Origin: JAEUPI01 sp046348365
GTDB lineage: Bacteria; Pseudomonadota; Gammaproteobacteria; Burkholderiales; Burkholderiaceae_C
DNA: 64,000 nucleotides
Assembly (NCBI GenBank): GCA_046348365.1
Contig: JAXMEL010000003.1
Span: forward strand, 186,001-250,000
Direction: 5' to 3'
In this document: positions 43,356 through 56,904 of the stretch, in pieces
How positions within the stretch are numbered: the stretch's first letter is position 1
Layout: each line of letters opens with the position of its first letter
Notes under the pieces: generated by a model
Databases searched by the model: none
What the model saw: the letters and a program-made list of their open reading frames with translations, nothing else
Told to the model about the DNA's origin: nothing
Translations under genes and position numbers: made by a program

Positions 43356-44582
43356 TCAGTCCCAGCTCAGTGCGCCACCGGATTGGTATTCGATGACGCG
43401 CGTTTCAAAGAAATTGCGTTCCTTCTTCAGGTCGATCATCTCGCTCATCCACGGGAACGGGTTCTCCTCGTTCGGGAAGAGCGCATCCAGGCCGATCTGC
43501 GTGGCGCGCCGGTTGGCGATGTAGCGCAGATACCCTTTGAACATCGACGCATTCATGCCGAGCACGCCGCGCGGCATGGTGTCTTCGGCATAGCGGTACT
43601 CGAGATCCACCGCCGTGCCGAACAGCGCCTTGATCTCGGCGCGGAATGCCGGCGTCCACAGCTGCGGGTTCTCGAGCTTGATCTGGTTGATCAGGTCGAT
43701 GCCGAAATTGCAGTGCATCGACTCGTCGCGCAGGATGTACTGATACTGCTCTGCGGCGCCGGTCATCTTGTTCTGGCGGCCGAGCGCGAGGATCTGCGCG
43801 AAGCCGACATAGAAGAACAGCCCTTCCATCAGGCAGGCGAAGACGATGATCGACTTGAGCAGCGTCTGGTCGGCTTCGAGCGTACCCGTCTCGAAGGCCG
43901 GATCCATGATCGCGTCGATGAACGGGATCAGGAACTCGTCCTTGTCGCGGATGCTGTCGATCTCGTGGTAGGCGTTGAAGATCTCGCCTTCGTCGAGACC
44001 CAGGCTCTCGACGATGTACTGGTAGGCGTGCGTGTGGATCGCTTCCTCGAAGGCCTGGCGCAGCAGGAACTGCCGGCACTCGGGCGCGGTGATGTGCCGA
44101 TACGTGCCCAGCGTGATGTTGTTGGCCGCCAGCGAATCAGCCGTCACGAAGAAGCCGAGGTTGCGCTTGACGATGCGACGCTCGTCTTCGGTGAGCCCGT
44201 TGGGATCCTTCCACGTCGCGATGTCGCGCGACATGTTGATCTCCTGCGGCATCCAGTGGTTGGCGCAGGTGGCGAGGTACTTCTCCCACGCCCACTTGTA
44301 CTTGAACGGCACCAGCTGGTTGACGTCGGTCTGGCCGTTGATGATGCGCTTGTCGGCGGCGACCACGCGGCGCTGGCTCTTCGCCTGGGCCGTGGGCTTG
44401 TCGACGGCGGGGCCGCGTTGCGGCGCGACCGGCACCTCGGACACCACCGCGAGGCGAGGCTGCAGCTGGGCGACGTTGGCGGAAGAGAGCACTGCGCTGC
44501 GCACGGCCTCATGGGGCGTCGGCGTTGCGCTGCGAGCGGGGTTCGTCGATGAGTTTCTGATGTCGTCTTCCCAGACCAGCAT
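43356..44582 (-). CDS. nrdB: Ribonucleotide reductase class Ia, beta subunit
   Basis: A 408-residue diiron-tyrosyl radical subunit. Candidate iron ligands and radical site are Asp149 (FFVTADS), Glu180 and His183 (FEEAIH) and Tyr187 (HTHAY), with the second helix pair in LMEGLFF and the conserved RDESMH. The C-terminal ERNFFETRVIEYQSGGALSWD tail would dock to NrdA. The first 75 residues are an Ala/Pro-rich extension absent from the E. coli protein. It lies 182 bp after nrdA. Confidence 0.95.
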   Translation of the reverse strand: MLVWEDDIRNSSTNPARSATPTPHEAVRSAVLSSANVAQLQPRLAVVSEVPVAPQRGPAVDKPTAQAKSQRRVVAADKRIINGQTDVNQLVPFKYKWAWEKYLATCANHWMPQEINMSRDIATWKDPNGLTEDERRIVKRNLGFFVTADSLAANNITLGTYRHITAPECRQFLLRQAFEEAIHTHAYQYIVESLGLDEGEIFNAYHEIDSIRDKDEFLIPFIDAIMDPAFETGTLEADQTLLKSIIVFACLMEGLFFYVGFAQILALGRQNKMTGAAEQYQYILRDESMHCNFGIDLINQIKLENPQLWTPAFRAEIKALFGTAVDLEYRYAEDTMPRGVLGMNASMFKGYLRYIANRRATQIGLDALFPNEENPFPWMSEMIDLKKERNFFETRVIEYQSGGALSWD

Positions 44583-44764
44583 GTGAGTGCTTCCTGTGGT
44601 GGCGGATTATGTGAGTGTTGCGTTGAAACACCAAGCACTTCTTGACTTTTCAGCGGCCGCGATGTTGCGAAGCTGCATCGTTGCAGCATCACGCGCCGCA
44701 TGCATGTGCGCGCATCGATGCGCGCGATGCGTCGCTGCATCGCTGCGCGCAACGCAGTGCTGCA
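44583..44764. other. nrdA-nrdB spacer with GATGC-type repeats
   Basis: The 182-bp spacer contains repeated GCTGCATCG, GATGCG and CATCG units, and the perfect 18-bp palindrome GCGCGCATCGATGCGCGC at 44708-44725. It could fold into nested hairpins in the nrdAB message. No gene or promoter is recognised. Confidence 0.5.
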
Positions 44765-47653
<2,889 letters not shown>

Positions 47654-47784
47654 GAATTTCCCTCTTGTAGGTTTGGCGTGAGCGGATTGGAACGAGCGAT
47701 GTGCGGCGCGTGCGCCTGCTCAGCATTCGCGATGAACGGCGGCGATGACGGCCGACACACTCACCACGACGACGACACGGGCGC

Positions 47785-47832
47785 ACACTATATCTGGGGC
47801 CTCGGCATGCCACAACCCACTAGGGGTAGCGT
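47785..47832. promoter_or_regulatory. Pair of NrdR-box-like sites before nrdA
   Basis: ACACTATATCTGGGGC (47785-47800) and CCACTAGGGGTAGCGT (47817-47832) match 12 and 11 of 16 positions of the NrdR consensus acaCwAtATaTwGtgt. Their starts are 32 bases apart, about three helical turns, the usual spacing of paired boxes. NrdR represses ribonucleotide reductase genes according to dATP/ATP. Confidence 0.65.
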
Positions 47833-47869
47833 GCTTGCCCTCTTGACGCTCGCCGCAGCGCGTCGATGC

Positions 47870-48442
47870 TCAACGCTGCGCGAACGGCACGCGCTCGGCG
47901 CGCCAGCGCAATGCACGCGCGAGCCGCGGCCAGTCGAATCCGGCGCCGGGGTCGTGTTTTCGCGCCGGCGCGACATGTTCGTGACCAACTATTTCAGCGA
48001 TCGGATAGCGGCGCGCCAGCGCGCGCAGCAGCGGCGCGAGCGTCGCGTACTGCGCGCGCGCGAAGCGCGCGCCCTCGAGCCCTTCGAGCTCGATGCCCAC
48101 CGAATAGTCGTTGCAGTTCTCGCGGCCGCGCCACGACGACGCGCCCGCGTGCCACGCGCGGCGATCGCAGGAAACGAACTGCAACAATTTTCCGGTGCGC
48201 CGGATCAGGAAGTGCGCGGAAACCTTCAGTCCGCGCAAGCCCGCGAAGTACGGATGCGCATCGCAATCGAGTTCGTTGCCGAACAGCTGCTCCACGTACG
48301 GCCCGCCATGCTCGCCCGGCGGCAGGCTGATCGCGTGCAGCACCACGAGGTTCACGGCACCGGCCGGCCGCTCGTTGAAGTTCGGCGAGGGCCGGCGTTC
48401 GGCGCGGTGCCACCAGCCGTCGACCCAGGCGCGAGCGGCCAC
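47870..48442 (-). CDS. ampD: 1,6-anhydro-N-acetylmuramyl-L-alanine amidase
   Basis: A 190-residue cytoplasmic zinc amidase that frees peptides from anhydro-muropeptides during wall recycling. It has SPNFNERPAG, LVVLHAISLPPGEHGG with the first zinc His, AHFLIRRTG, NDYSVGIELEG, and the C-terminal GHEHVAPARKHDPG supplying His and Asp ligands. The start is GTG at 48442 (VAARAWVDGWWH), 2 bases after the pilR stop; no ATG lies in a suitable place. Confidence 0.93.
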   Translation of the reverse strand: MAARAWVDGWWHRAERRPSPNFNERPAGAVNLVVLHAISLPPGEHGGPYVEQLFGNELDCDAHPYFAGLRGLKVSAHFLIRRTGKLLQFVSCDRRAWHAGASSWRGRENCNDYSVGIELEGLEGARFARAQYATLAPLLRALARRYPIAEIVGHEHVAPARKHDPGAGFDWPRLARALRWRAERVPFAQR

Positions 48443-48444
48443 CG

Positions 48445-49955
<1,511 letters not shown>

Positions 49956-49959
<4 letters not shown>

Positions 49960-51881
49960 GGCGTCGTGGCGTCGGTGACGGGCAGCGCCTCGCGCTGCAT
50001 CGTGATCACGAATTCGTTGCGGTGGCGCCGATCGTCGCCGTGCGGCCGGTATTCGATGGCGGCGCCGTAGCGGGCGCACAGCTCGCGGCAAATATACAGG
50101 CCCAGCCCCGTGCCGCGGCTGCGCGTCGAGAAGAACGGTTCGAACAGATAGCGCTCCACGTCGGGCCGGATCGGTTCGCCGTCGCTGGCCACCGCGAGCG
50201 TGGCCTTGCCGTCGTCGGCCTCGGCCAGCTCCAGCTCGATCGCGCCGGGCGCGTCGCTCGCATGGCGGCGGGCGTTGTCGAGCAGGTTGGTCAGCACGCG
50301 CCGCAGGTGTTCGCCGTCGAATCGCACGCCGAGCGGCTCGGCCGGCAGCGACACGTGCAGCCGGCCGCCGTCGACGAGCGCGATCTGCGCGCCGCGCGCC
50401 CACTCGGTGCAGACGGCCTGGACCTGCGCGGTGGCATCGATCACGCGCAACTCCGCGGCCGCGCGCGGCGAGACGGCCATCACGTCGTCGACGATGCGCT
50501 TGAGCCGCTCCACGTTGTCGGCCACCATGCGCGCCAGGCGGTGCTGGTCGGCCGGCAGCGCGTCTTCCAGCATCAGCGCGTTGGCCTGCGCGATCGCCGC
50601 CAGCGGATTGCGGATCTCGTGTGCGATGCCGGCCGACACGCGCCCCATCGCGGCGAGCTTCTCCTTCTGCACGCGCGCCTGCACGTTGCGCAGATCGTCG
50701 AGGAACACGACGCAGAAGACCTCGGCCGCATCGGGCCCGGCCTCGCCGTCGCGCCGGCGCGTGAAGCGCGCGCGCAGCTGCACCGTGCGCGAGCGGTCGT
50801 TCTGAAACTGCAGCCGGATCAACCGCGCCGCCTCCGGCCACTCGCCGGCCTCGAAGGCCTGCTCCACAGCCGCCAGCAGTGCCGCCCATGCCGGCTCGCC
50901 CTGCAGCTGGAACGGTGCGGCCCGAGTCAGACCCTCGGACGCGAGCAACGCCCGTGCCGCGGGGTTGGCGGCGCGCACGCGTGCACGCCGGTCGACCACC
51001 AGTACGCCGTCGGTCATCTCGTCGATCACCAGGCGGTTGAGCTGGGCCTGCTGCCGCGCCAGCTCGAGGCTGCCGCGCGCGGCCTTCTCCTCGCGCGCGA
51101 GACGCCCGGAGAGTTCGCCGGCGAGCAAGGCGATCATGAACACGCCGATGCCGGCCAGCCCGGCCTGGGTCAGCGTGAGCGCCACGTCGCCGGGCAGGCC
51201 CGACGCGCGCCACACGGCCGCCAACAGCACCAGTGCCACCGCGGCAGCGGTGGCGAGCGCCGCCGGTCGCGGCGTCATCACACCGGCCATCAGCACGGGC
51301 AGCACCAGCAGTGCGCCGAAGTTCAGGTTGGCCAGCGGGTCGAACAGATGCAGCGCGGCGAACACCGCGAGGTCGACGCCGATGGTCGCGATCCATTGGC
51401 GGCGCCGCAGGCTCGTCATCGGCTGCGCGTCGTCGTCCTCGCGGATCTGCGGCCACAGCCAGAACAGCACGCTCTGCACGCCGTAGGCCACGCACAGCGC
51501 GATCAGCGGCAGCGCGCTGCGCCCGCCCGACGGCGCCGCGATCCACGGCACCAGCGCCAGCAGCAGGCCGACCACTGCGCGCGCCGCCACGTAGGTGCGG
51601 AACACGCGTCGCAGCGCCGTCTCGGACGAGGCGGCGACGCGCCGCGCCTCGCGGGTCTCGGTGCGCCGCGCCTCGTCGTCGACGGCCGATGCGGCGGCTC
51701 GTTCGCCCGACCGGCCCGAGCGCGCAACCGGCGCATCGGCCGGGTCGGCCTGGATCTCGGTGTCGCCGCCGACGCCCAGCGCGCCGAACCAGGATTCCTC
51801 CGCGATCACCCGCGCGCCGTGCCGGCGATCGCCGCGCCGGCGATCCGTCTGTCGTTGGTCGAAGGGGACCGAATCGGTCAT
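49956..51881 (-). CDS. pilS: Sensor histidine kinase PilS
   Basis: A 641-residue membrane kinase. After a polar, Arg-rich N-terminus of about 100 residues, six membrane helices lie between about 110 and 265, followed by a PAS-like domain (DGVLVVDRRARVRAANPAA). The phospho-acceptor His is in AGIAHEIRNPLAAI and the ATPase part has RRVLTNLLDNARRHA, FFSTRSRGTGLGLYICREL. The start at 51881 overlaps the stop of the small PP0621 gene as TGATG. Confidence 0.93.
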
Positions 51882-52108
51882 CACGCGTCGCGGTCCCGCG
51901 GTCCCGCTAGGCGGTGGGCCTCGCTGCAGTAGTGGCGCCGGCCGTCTGCCAGCGCGTCGTGGGCCGGCACATGCACGCCGCAATGCGCGCAGGCCACCAT
52001 GTCGGCGGTCGCCGTCTTCTCGGCGCCGGATCGCGTCGTCACGCGCGGCCGACGCATCACCCACGCCAGCACGACCACCACGACGACGAGCACGAGCAGG
52101 AATTTCAT
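51881..52108 (-). CDS. PP0621 family protein
   Basis: A 75-residue protein with one N-terminal membrane helix (FLLVLVVVVVVLAWVMRR) and a small zinc-ribbon-like domain: CAHCGVHVPAHDAL and CSEAHR provide three Cys and two His. This is the PP0621 family, found between ypjD and pilS in many pseudomonads and betaproteobacteria; function unknown. Confidence 0.88.
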   Translation of the reverse strand: MKFLLVLVVVVVVLAWVMRRPRVTTRSGAEKTATADMVACAHCGVHVPAHDALADGRRHYCSEAHRLAGPRDRDA

Positions 52109-52112
52109 CGCA

Positions 52113-52904
52113 TCACCCCACGTGCCGGCCGAGCAGCACCTCGAGCACGAAGCGCGAGCCGGCGTAGGCCAGCAGCAGCAGGCCCGCGCCCACGTAGAGC
52201 CAGCGCGTGGCGTGCCGGCCGCGCCAGCCGCGCCAGGCGCGGCCGGCGATCAGCGCGGCGAACACCACCCAGCCGAGCAGCGAGAACACGGTCTTGTGGT
52301 CCCAGCGCCAGCGCGTGACGGTGGCCACGCCGAGCAGCACCGCCAGCGTCAGCACGATGAAGCCGGCCTCGACGAAGCGAAAGGTCAATCGTTCGAGCCG
52401 CAGCAGCGGCATGCCGAGCACGGCATCGGCGCCGGGCAGCTTGTTGCGCATGCGCCGCTCGGCCGAGTCGAGCAGCGTGGCATGCAGCACCGCCACGCCG
52501 AACAGGCCATAAGAGCCGACGCCGAGCACCCAGTGCAGCGGAGCCCAGGGGTTCGCGCTCGTCAGGCGTGCATCGCCCGGAAAGGCCAGCGTCAGCAGCA
52601 CGGCCGCGATGCCCGATATCGCCAGCATGCGTCGCACCGCGGGCAACGGCACGAGACGGCTTTCGACCGCGTAGACCAGGATCACGAGCCACACCGTGAG
52701 CGACAGCACCGGCGCGAAACCGAGCCGCGCCCCGCCCTCGCCGCTGAACACGTCGATCACCGCCGAGGCCGCGTGCAGCAGCCAGCCGAGCACCAGGGCC
52801 GTCGACTCCAGGCGCGGCTTCGAGGCCGACCACGCGGCCACGGCATAGGCCGCCGTCGCGCCCAGAGCAACCAGCAGCGTCGAGTTGGCGACCGATAGAA
52901 TCAC
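52113..52904 (-). CDS. ypjD: YpjD/CcsA-like inner membrane protein
   Basis: A 263-residue protein with eight membrane helices. The HxxW-free CcsA/HemX-type core is seen in GVGSYGLFGVAVLHATLLD and ATVTRWRWDHKTVFSLLGW, the Trp-rich WDHK motif of the cytochrome c assembly family. The members next to ffh are usually called YpjD and their exact role is unclear. Starts 57 bp from ffh, divergent, and leads the operon to ampD. Confidence 0.92.
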   Translation of the reverse strand: MILSVANSTLLVALGATAAYAVAAWSASKPRLESTALVLGWLLHAASAVIDVFSGEGGARLGFAPVLSLTVWLVILVYAVESRLVPLPAVRRMLAISGIAAVLLTLAFPGDARLTSANPWAPLHWVLGVGSYGLFGVAVLHATLLDSAERRMRNKLPGADAVLGMPLLRLERLTFRFVEAGFIVLTLAVLLGVATVTRWRWDHKTVFSLLGWVVFAALIAGRAWRGWRGRHATRWLYVGAGLLLLAYAGSRFVLEVLLGRHVG

Positions 52905-52961
52905 GCGTCACAGTGTACTTTCGCCACCCGGCCTCGCCCGCGTGCGCGACACCCGCCAGCC

Positions 52962-54326
52962 ATGGCATCCGCCCTGACCGATCGCCTGTCGCGACTGGTG
53001 AAAACCATGCGCGGCCAGGCGCGCATCACCGAGAGCAACGTGCAGGACATGCTGCGCGAGGTGCGCATGGCGCTGCTCGAGGCCGACGTGGCGCTGCCGG
53101 TGGTGCGCGAGTTCATCGCGCGCGTGAAGGACAAGGCGCTCGGCCAGGAGGTGATCGGCTCGCTCAACCCGGGCCAGGCGCTGGTGGGCATCGTGCACAA
53201 GGAACTCGCCGCCACGATGGGCGAGGGTGTGGTGGACCTGGATCTGGCCACGCAGCCGCCGGCGGTGATCCTGATGGCGGGGCTGCAGGGCGCCGGCAAG
53301 ACCACCACCACGGCCAAGCTCGCGCGGCACCTGATCCAGCGCCGCAAGAAGAAGGTGCTCACCGTGTCGGCCGACGTCTACCGACCGGCCGCCATCGAGC
53401 AGCTCAGGGTGGTGACGCAACAGGCGGGTGCGCAGTGGTTCGCCTCGCAGGCGGGCCAGAAGCCGCGCGACATCGCGCTCGCCGCGCTCGACCACGCGAA
53501 GCGCCACTACTTCGACGTGCTGCTCGTCGACACCGCGGGCCGTCTGGCGATCGACCAGGCGATGATGGACGAGATCCGCGAGCTGCATGCCACGCTGCAC
53601 CCGGTGGAGACGCTGTTCGTCGTCGATGCCATGCAGGGCCAGGACGCGGTGAACGTGGCCAAGGCCTTCAAGGACGCGCTGCCGCTGACCGGCATCGTGC
53701 TGACCAAGATGGATGGCGACGCGCGCGGCGGCGCGGCGCTGTCGGTGCGGCAGGTCACCGGTGCGCCGATCAAGTTCGCCGGCGTGTCGGAGAAGATCGA
53801 CGGGCTGGAGGTGTTCGACGCCGAGCGCCATGCCGGCCGCGTGCTCGGCATGGGCGACATCGTCGCGCTGGTCGAGGAGGTGCAGAAGGGCGTCGACCTC
53901 CAGGCGGCGCAGCAGCTGGCCGAGAAGGTGAAGTCCGGCGACGGCTTCGACCTCGAGGACTTCGCGCTTCAGCTCGGGCAGATGAAGAAGATGGGCGGCC
54001 TCGGCGGTCTGCTCGACAAGCTGCCGACCCAGCTCGCCGCCAAGGCCGGCCAGGCCGACCTCGATCGCGCCGAGCGCGATGTGCGCCGCATGACGGGCAT
54101 CATCCACTCGATGACGCTGCAGGAGCGGCGCAAGCCCGAACTCATCAAGGCCAACCGCAAGCGGCGCATCGCCGCCGGCGCGGGCGTGCAGGTGCAGGAA
54201 GTCAATCGCCTGCTCAACCAGTTCGACCAGATGCGCACGATGATGAAGAAGATGAAGGGCGGCGGCCTGATGAAGATGATGCGCCGCATGGGCGGGCTCG
54301 GCGGCATGGGCGGCTTGGGGCGCTGA
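52962..54326 (+). CDS. ffh: Signal recognition particle GTPase Ffh
   Basis: A 454-residue SRP54 homologue that binds signal peptides and 4.5S RNA. The N domain (1-85) is followed by the G domain with GLQGAGKTTTTAKLA, DTAGRLAIDQAMMDE, and TKMDGDARGGAAL; the M domain ends in a methionine-rich, glycine-rich tail (MRTMMKKMKGGG and GGMGGLGR). Its receptor gene ftsY is 0.9 kb downstream. Confidence 0.97.
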   Translation: MASALTDRLSRLVKTMRGQARITESNVQDMLREVRMALLEADVALPVVREFIARVKDKALGQEVIGSLNPGQALVGIVHKELAATMGEGVVDLDLATQPPAVILMAGLQGAGKTTTTAKLARHLIQRRKKKVLTVSADVYRPAAIEQLRVVTQQAGAQWFASQAGQKPRDIALAALDHAKRHYFDVLLVDTAGRLAIDQAMMDEIRELHATLHPVETLFVVDAMQGQDAVNVAKAFKDALPLTGIVLTKMDGDARGGAALSVRQVTGAPIKFAGVSEKIDGLEVFDAERHAGRVLGMGDIVALVEEVQKGVDLQAAQQLAEKVKSGDGFDLEDFALQLGQMKKMGGLGGLLDKLPTQLAAKAGQADLDRAERDVRRMTGIIHSMTLQERRKPELIKANRKRRIAAGAGVQVQEVNRLLNQFDQMRTMMKKMKGGGLMKMMRRMGGLGGMGGLGR

Positions 54327-54494
54327 GTTCGCGCGCCGCCGGCGTGCGTGTAACGCCCGCGGCGAGCGGCAAGCTTGCACACTCGCTCGCGGGGAATCGA
54401 AACGTGTGCTTACGCCTTTCGCTGGCGGGGCGTTGACCACCCTCGGCACGGCCCGTAACTTGGCGACACAACACGCTCTCGCATTCCCACACCC

Positions 54495-55217
54495 ATGCTC
54501 GCGACCGATTCGACTTCGGCCGTCGCCCTGGCGGCCGCTTTGATCCTGCTGTTGACCATCGTGCTCATGCGGCGCAGGCCCGAGCGGCCGGCGTCACGAA
54601 CCAAGCGCGCCGAGGCGCTCGACACCGTGGCCTCGTGGCAGCCCGAAGCCGCCCGCGTGCTGACCGCGGCCGAGCGCAAGGCCTTCGAGACCATGCGCAA
54701 GGCGGTGCCGAATCACATGGTGCTGGCGCAGGTGCCGCTGTCGCGCTTCGTGCGCGTGCCCAAGCGCAACTCGTACAGCCACTGGCTGTCGCGCGTGGGC
54801 AGCCTCAATGCCGACCTCGTGGTGTGCGACGCCGCCTCGCAGGCGCTCGCGGTGGTGGACATCCGCCCGGCGCAGCAGAGCGAGCGCGGGCGCCAGCGGC
54901 ACGAGCGCATGGCACGCGTGCTGCGCGCGGCGAACATCAGCGTGCTGGTGTGGCATGAACAACGCCTGCCGGGGCTGGCCGAAGTGCGTTCGCAGATGGC
55001 GCCGCTGCTGGGCGGCGCCGGCTCGGCACAGACAGCGCCCCGATTCGCGAGCACCGGTTCGGCGCCGCTGATCCCGGTGGCCGAGATGGAGGAGATCCTC
55101 GCCCACGGCGACATGCTGGCTCAGGACCCTTCGATGGAGCCGGTGCCGTCGACGCTGTTCGACGAGTTCGACCCGCTGCCCGCGAGCGGCGTCGCCGCTG
55201 CCCCCGGCCGCCTCTGA
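54495..55217 (+). CDS. DUF2726 domain protein
   Basis: A 240-residue protein with a single N-terminal membrane helix (SAVALAAALILLLTIVLMRR) and a DUF2726 domain (about 55-165: VLTAAERKAFETMRKAVPNH, VLAQVPLSRFVRV, ADLVVCDAASQALAVVDIR). DUF2726 has a restriction-endonuclease-like fold, but most members with a membrane anchor have no known role. The C-terminal 70 residues are linker-like. It ends 8 bp from the convergent ftsY. Confidence 0.82.
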   Translation: MLATDSTSAVALAAALILLLTIVLMRRRPERPASRTKRAEALDTVASWQPEAARVLTAAERKAFETMRKAVPNHMVLAQVPLSRFVRVPKRNSYSHWLSRVGSLNADLVVCDAASQALAVVDIRPAQQSERGRQRHERMARVLRAANISVLVWHEQRLPGLAEVRSQMAPLLGGAGSAQTAPRFASTGSAPLIPVAEMEEILAHGDMLAQDPSMEPVPSTLFDEFDPLPASGVAAAPGRL

Positions 55218-55225
55218 CGGCGCCG

Positions 55226-56311
55226 TCAGCCCAGCAACGCGCGCGCGAACTCGCGCGCACTGAAGGTCTGCAGATCCTCGAGCGTCTCGCCGACGCCGAG
55301 GAAGTACACCGCGATCGCCGAGCGGCCGTCGCGCGCACGCGGGTGCCGGCGCGCCCACAGCGCGATCGCTGCCAGCACGCCGCCCTTGGCGGTGCCGTCG
55401 AGCTTGGTCACGATCAGGCCGGTCAGGCCGAGTGCGTCGTCGAAGGCACGCACCTGCGCCAGCGCGTTCTGCCCGGTGTTGCCGTCCACCACCAGCAGCA
55501 CCTCATGCGGCGCATCGGGATCGGCCTTGGCGATCACGCGCTTGATCTTCTTGAGCTCTTCCATCAGGTGCAGCTGCGTCGGCAGCCGCCCGGCGGTGTC
55601 GGCGATCACCACGTCGCAGCCACGCGAACGGCCGGCGAGCACGGCGTCGTAGGTCACCGCGGCCGGGTCGCCCCCCTGCTGGCTGACGATCTCAACGCCC
55701 GCCGCGGCTGCGGCTCGCGCCTCCGCGCCGTGGGCCTGCACCCGCTCGGCCCACGCCGCGAGCTGCTCGCGCGCCGCGGCACGAAACGTGTCGGCCGCCG
55801 CGAGCAACACCTTCTGCTTCGCATCGGCGAGATGCCGCGCCAGCTTGCCGATGCTGGTGGTCTTGCCGGCGCCGTTGACCCCCACGACCATCATCACCGT
55901 GCAGGGCACGCGGCCCACTTCGAGCGGCCGCTCCAGCGGCTGCAACAGCTCGGCCAGCACGTCTTCGAGCAGGCGCTTGACGGTCGAGGGCTCGGTGGCG
56001 CCGCTGGCGCGCACGCGCGCCTTCAGCTCGCCGAGCAGGTGTTCGGTGGCGGCGCTGCCGGCGTCGGCCATCAGCAGCGCGGACTCGAGCTGCTCGTACA
56101 GATCGTCGTCGATGCGCGCACCGGTGAAGGCCTGCGCGATGCTGGAGCCCGTCTTGCGCAGCCCGGCGCGCAGCCGCTCCATCCAGCCGCGCCGTTCGGG
56201 CGCCGGCGCCGCGGTCGGCTCTGCCGCCGGCACCGGCACCGGCTGCGCGGCCGCAACGTCCTGTCCCACCGGCGCCGCGGCTGCCGGCTTCTTCTTGAAG
56301 ATGCTGAACAT
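55226..56311 (-). CDS. ftsY: SRP receptor FtsY
   Basis: A 361-residue GTPase that docks the SRP at the membrane. The N-terminal acidic A domain is short and Ala/Pro-rich (1-50). NG domain motifs are GVNGAGKTTSIGKLA, DTAGRLPTQLHLMEEL and TKLDGTAKGGVL. Its close spacing to ffh is unusual but functionally consistent. It is divergent from the tRNA gene. Confidence 0.96.
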   Translation of the reverse strand: MFSIFKKKPAAAAPVGQDVAAAQPVPVPAAEPTAAPAPERRGWMERLRAGLRKTGSSIAQAFTGARIDDDLYEQLESALLMADAGSAATEHLLGELKARVRASGATEPSTVKRLLEDVLAELLQPLERPLEVGRVPCTVMMVVGVNGAGKTTSIGKLARHLADAKQKVLLAAADTFRAAAREQLAAWAERVQAHGAEARAAAAAGVEIVSQQGGDPAAVTYDAVLAGRSRGCDVVIADTAGRLPTQLHLMEELKKIKRVIAKADPDAPHEVLLVVDGNTGQNALAQVRAFDDALGLTGLIVTKLDGTAKGGVLAAIALWARRHPRARDGRSAIAVYFLGVGETLEDLQTFSAREFARALLG

Positions 56312-56357
56312 GGTGATGGAGCGCGCAGCAGCACGTGGTCGCCGCGCAGGCGGCCGA

Positions 56358-56363
56358 TATAAT
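56358..56363 (+). promoter_or_regulatory. -10 box of the tRNA-Met gene
   Basis: A perfect TATAAT is followed by a GC-rich run (CGCGCGCTCGG) up to the tRNA, a discriminator typical of stringently controlled stable-RNA promoters. No clear -35 is seen. Confidence 0.7.
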
Positions 56364-56374
56364 CGCGCGCTCGG

Positions 56375-56451
<77 letters not shown>

Positions 56452-56507
56452 CACATTCGGCGTGCGGCCGGCCTGCACGCACCCTCCACAGCCGCTGGAT
56501 CCACACC

Positions 56508-56891
56508 ATGACCCGCTGTGCCCTGGCCCTGATGGCCGCCACCGTGTTCGCGAGCGCCGCCGTCGCGCAAGGCATGCCGCGCAATTTCCCGGCGACCGCG
56601 TTGCGCGGAGAGATCACCTTCGGGCAGCCCCCGGTGATCAAGCTAAACGGCATTGACGCACGCCTCGCGCCCGGCGCCCGCATCCGCGGACCGAACAATA
56701 TGCTGCAGATGTCGGGCTCGCTGGTCGGCCAGACCGGCGTCGTGAACTACACGCTCGACCCCACCGGCCTCGTGCTCGACGTCTGGCTCCTGAGCAGCGA
56801 CGAGCAGGCCCGGAAGCCCTGGCCGCGCACGCTCGAGCAAGCCAAGACCTGGAGCTTCGACCCGGTGGCACAGGTCTGGTCGCCGCGCTGA
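56508..56891 (+). CDS. Small secreted protein of unknown function
   Basis: A 127-residue protein with a signal peptide (MTRCALALMAATVFASAAVA). The mature part (PATALRGEITFGQPPVIKLN, GARIRGPNNMLQMSGSLVGQ, VVNYTLDPTGLVLDVWLL) is beta-rich and I believe it recurs in Burkholderiales without a known role. It is 13 bp before miaB and may share its transcript. I cannot name the family. Confidence 0.78.
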   Translation: MTRCALALMAATVFASAAVAQGMPRNFPATALRGEITFGQPPVIKLNGIDARLAPGARIRGPNNMLQMSGSLVGQTGVVNYTLDPTGLVLDVWLLSSDEQARKPWPRTLEQAKTWSFDPVAQVWSPR

Positions 56892-56904
56892 CGCGGGGGC
56901 CGCC

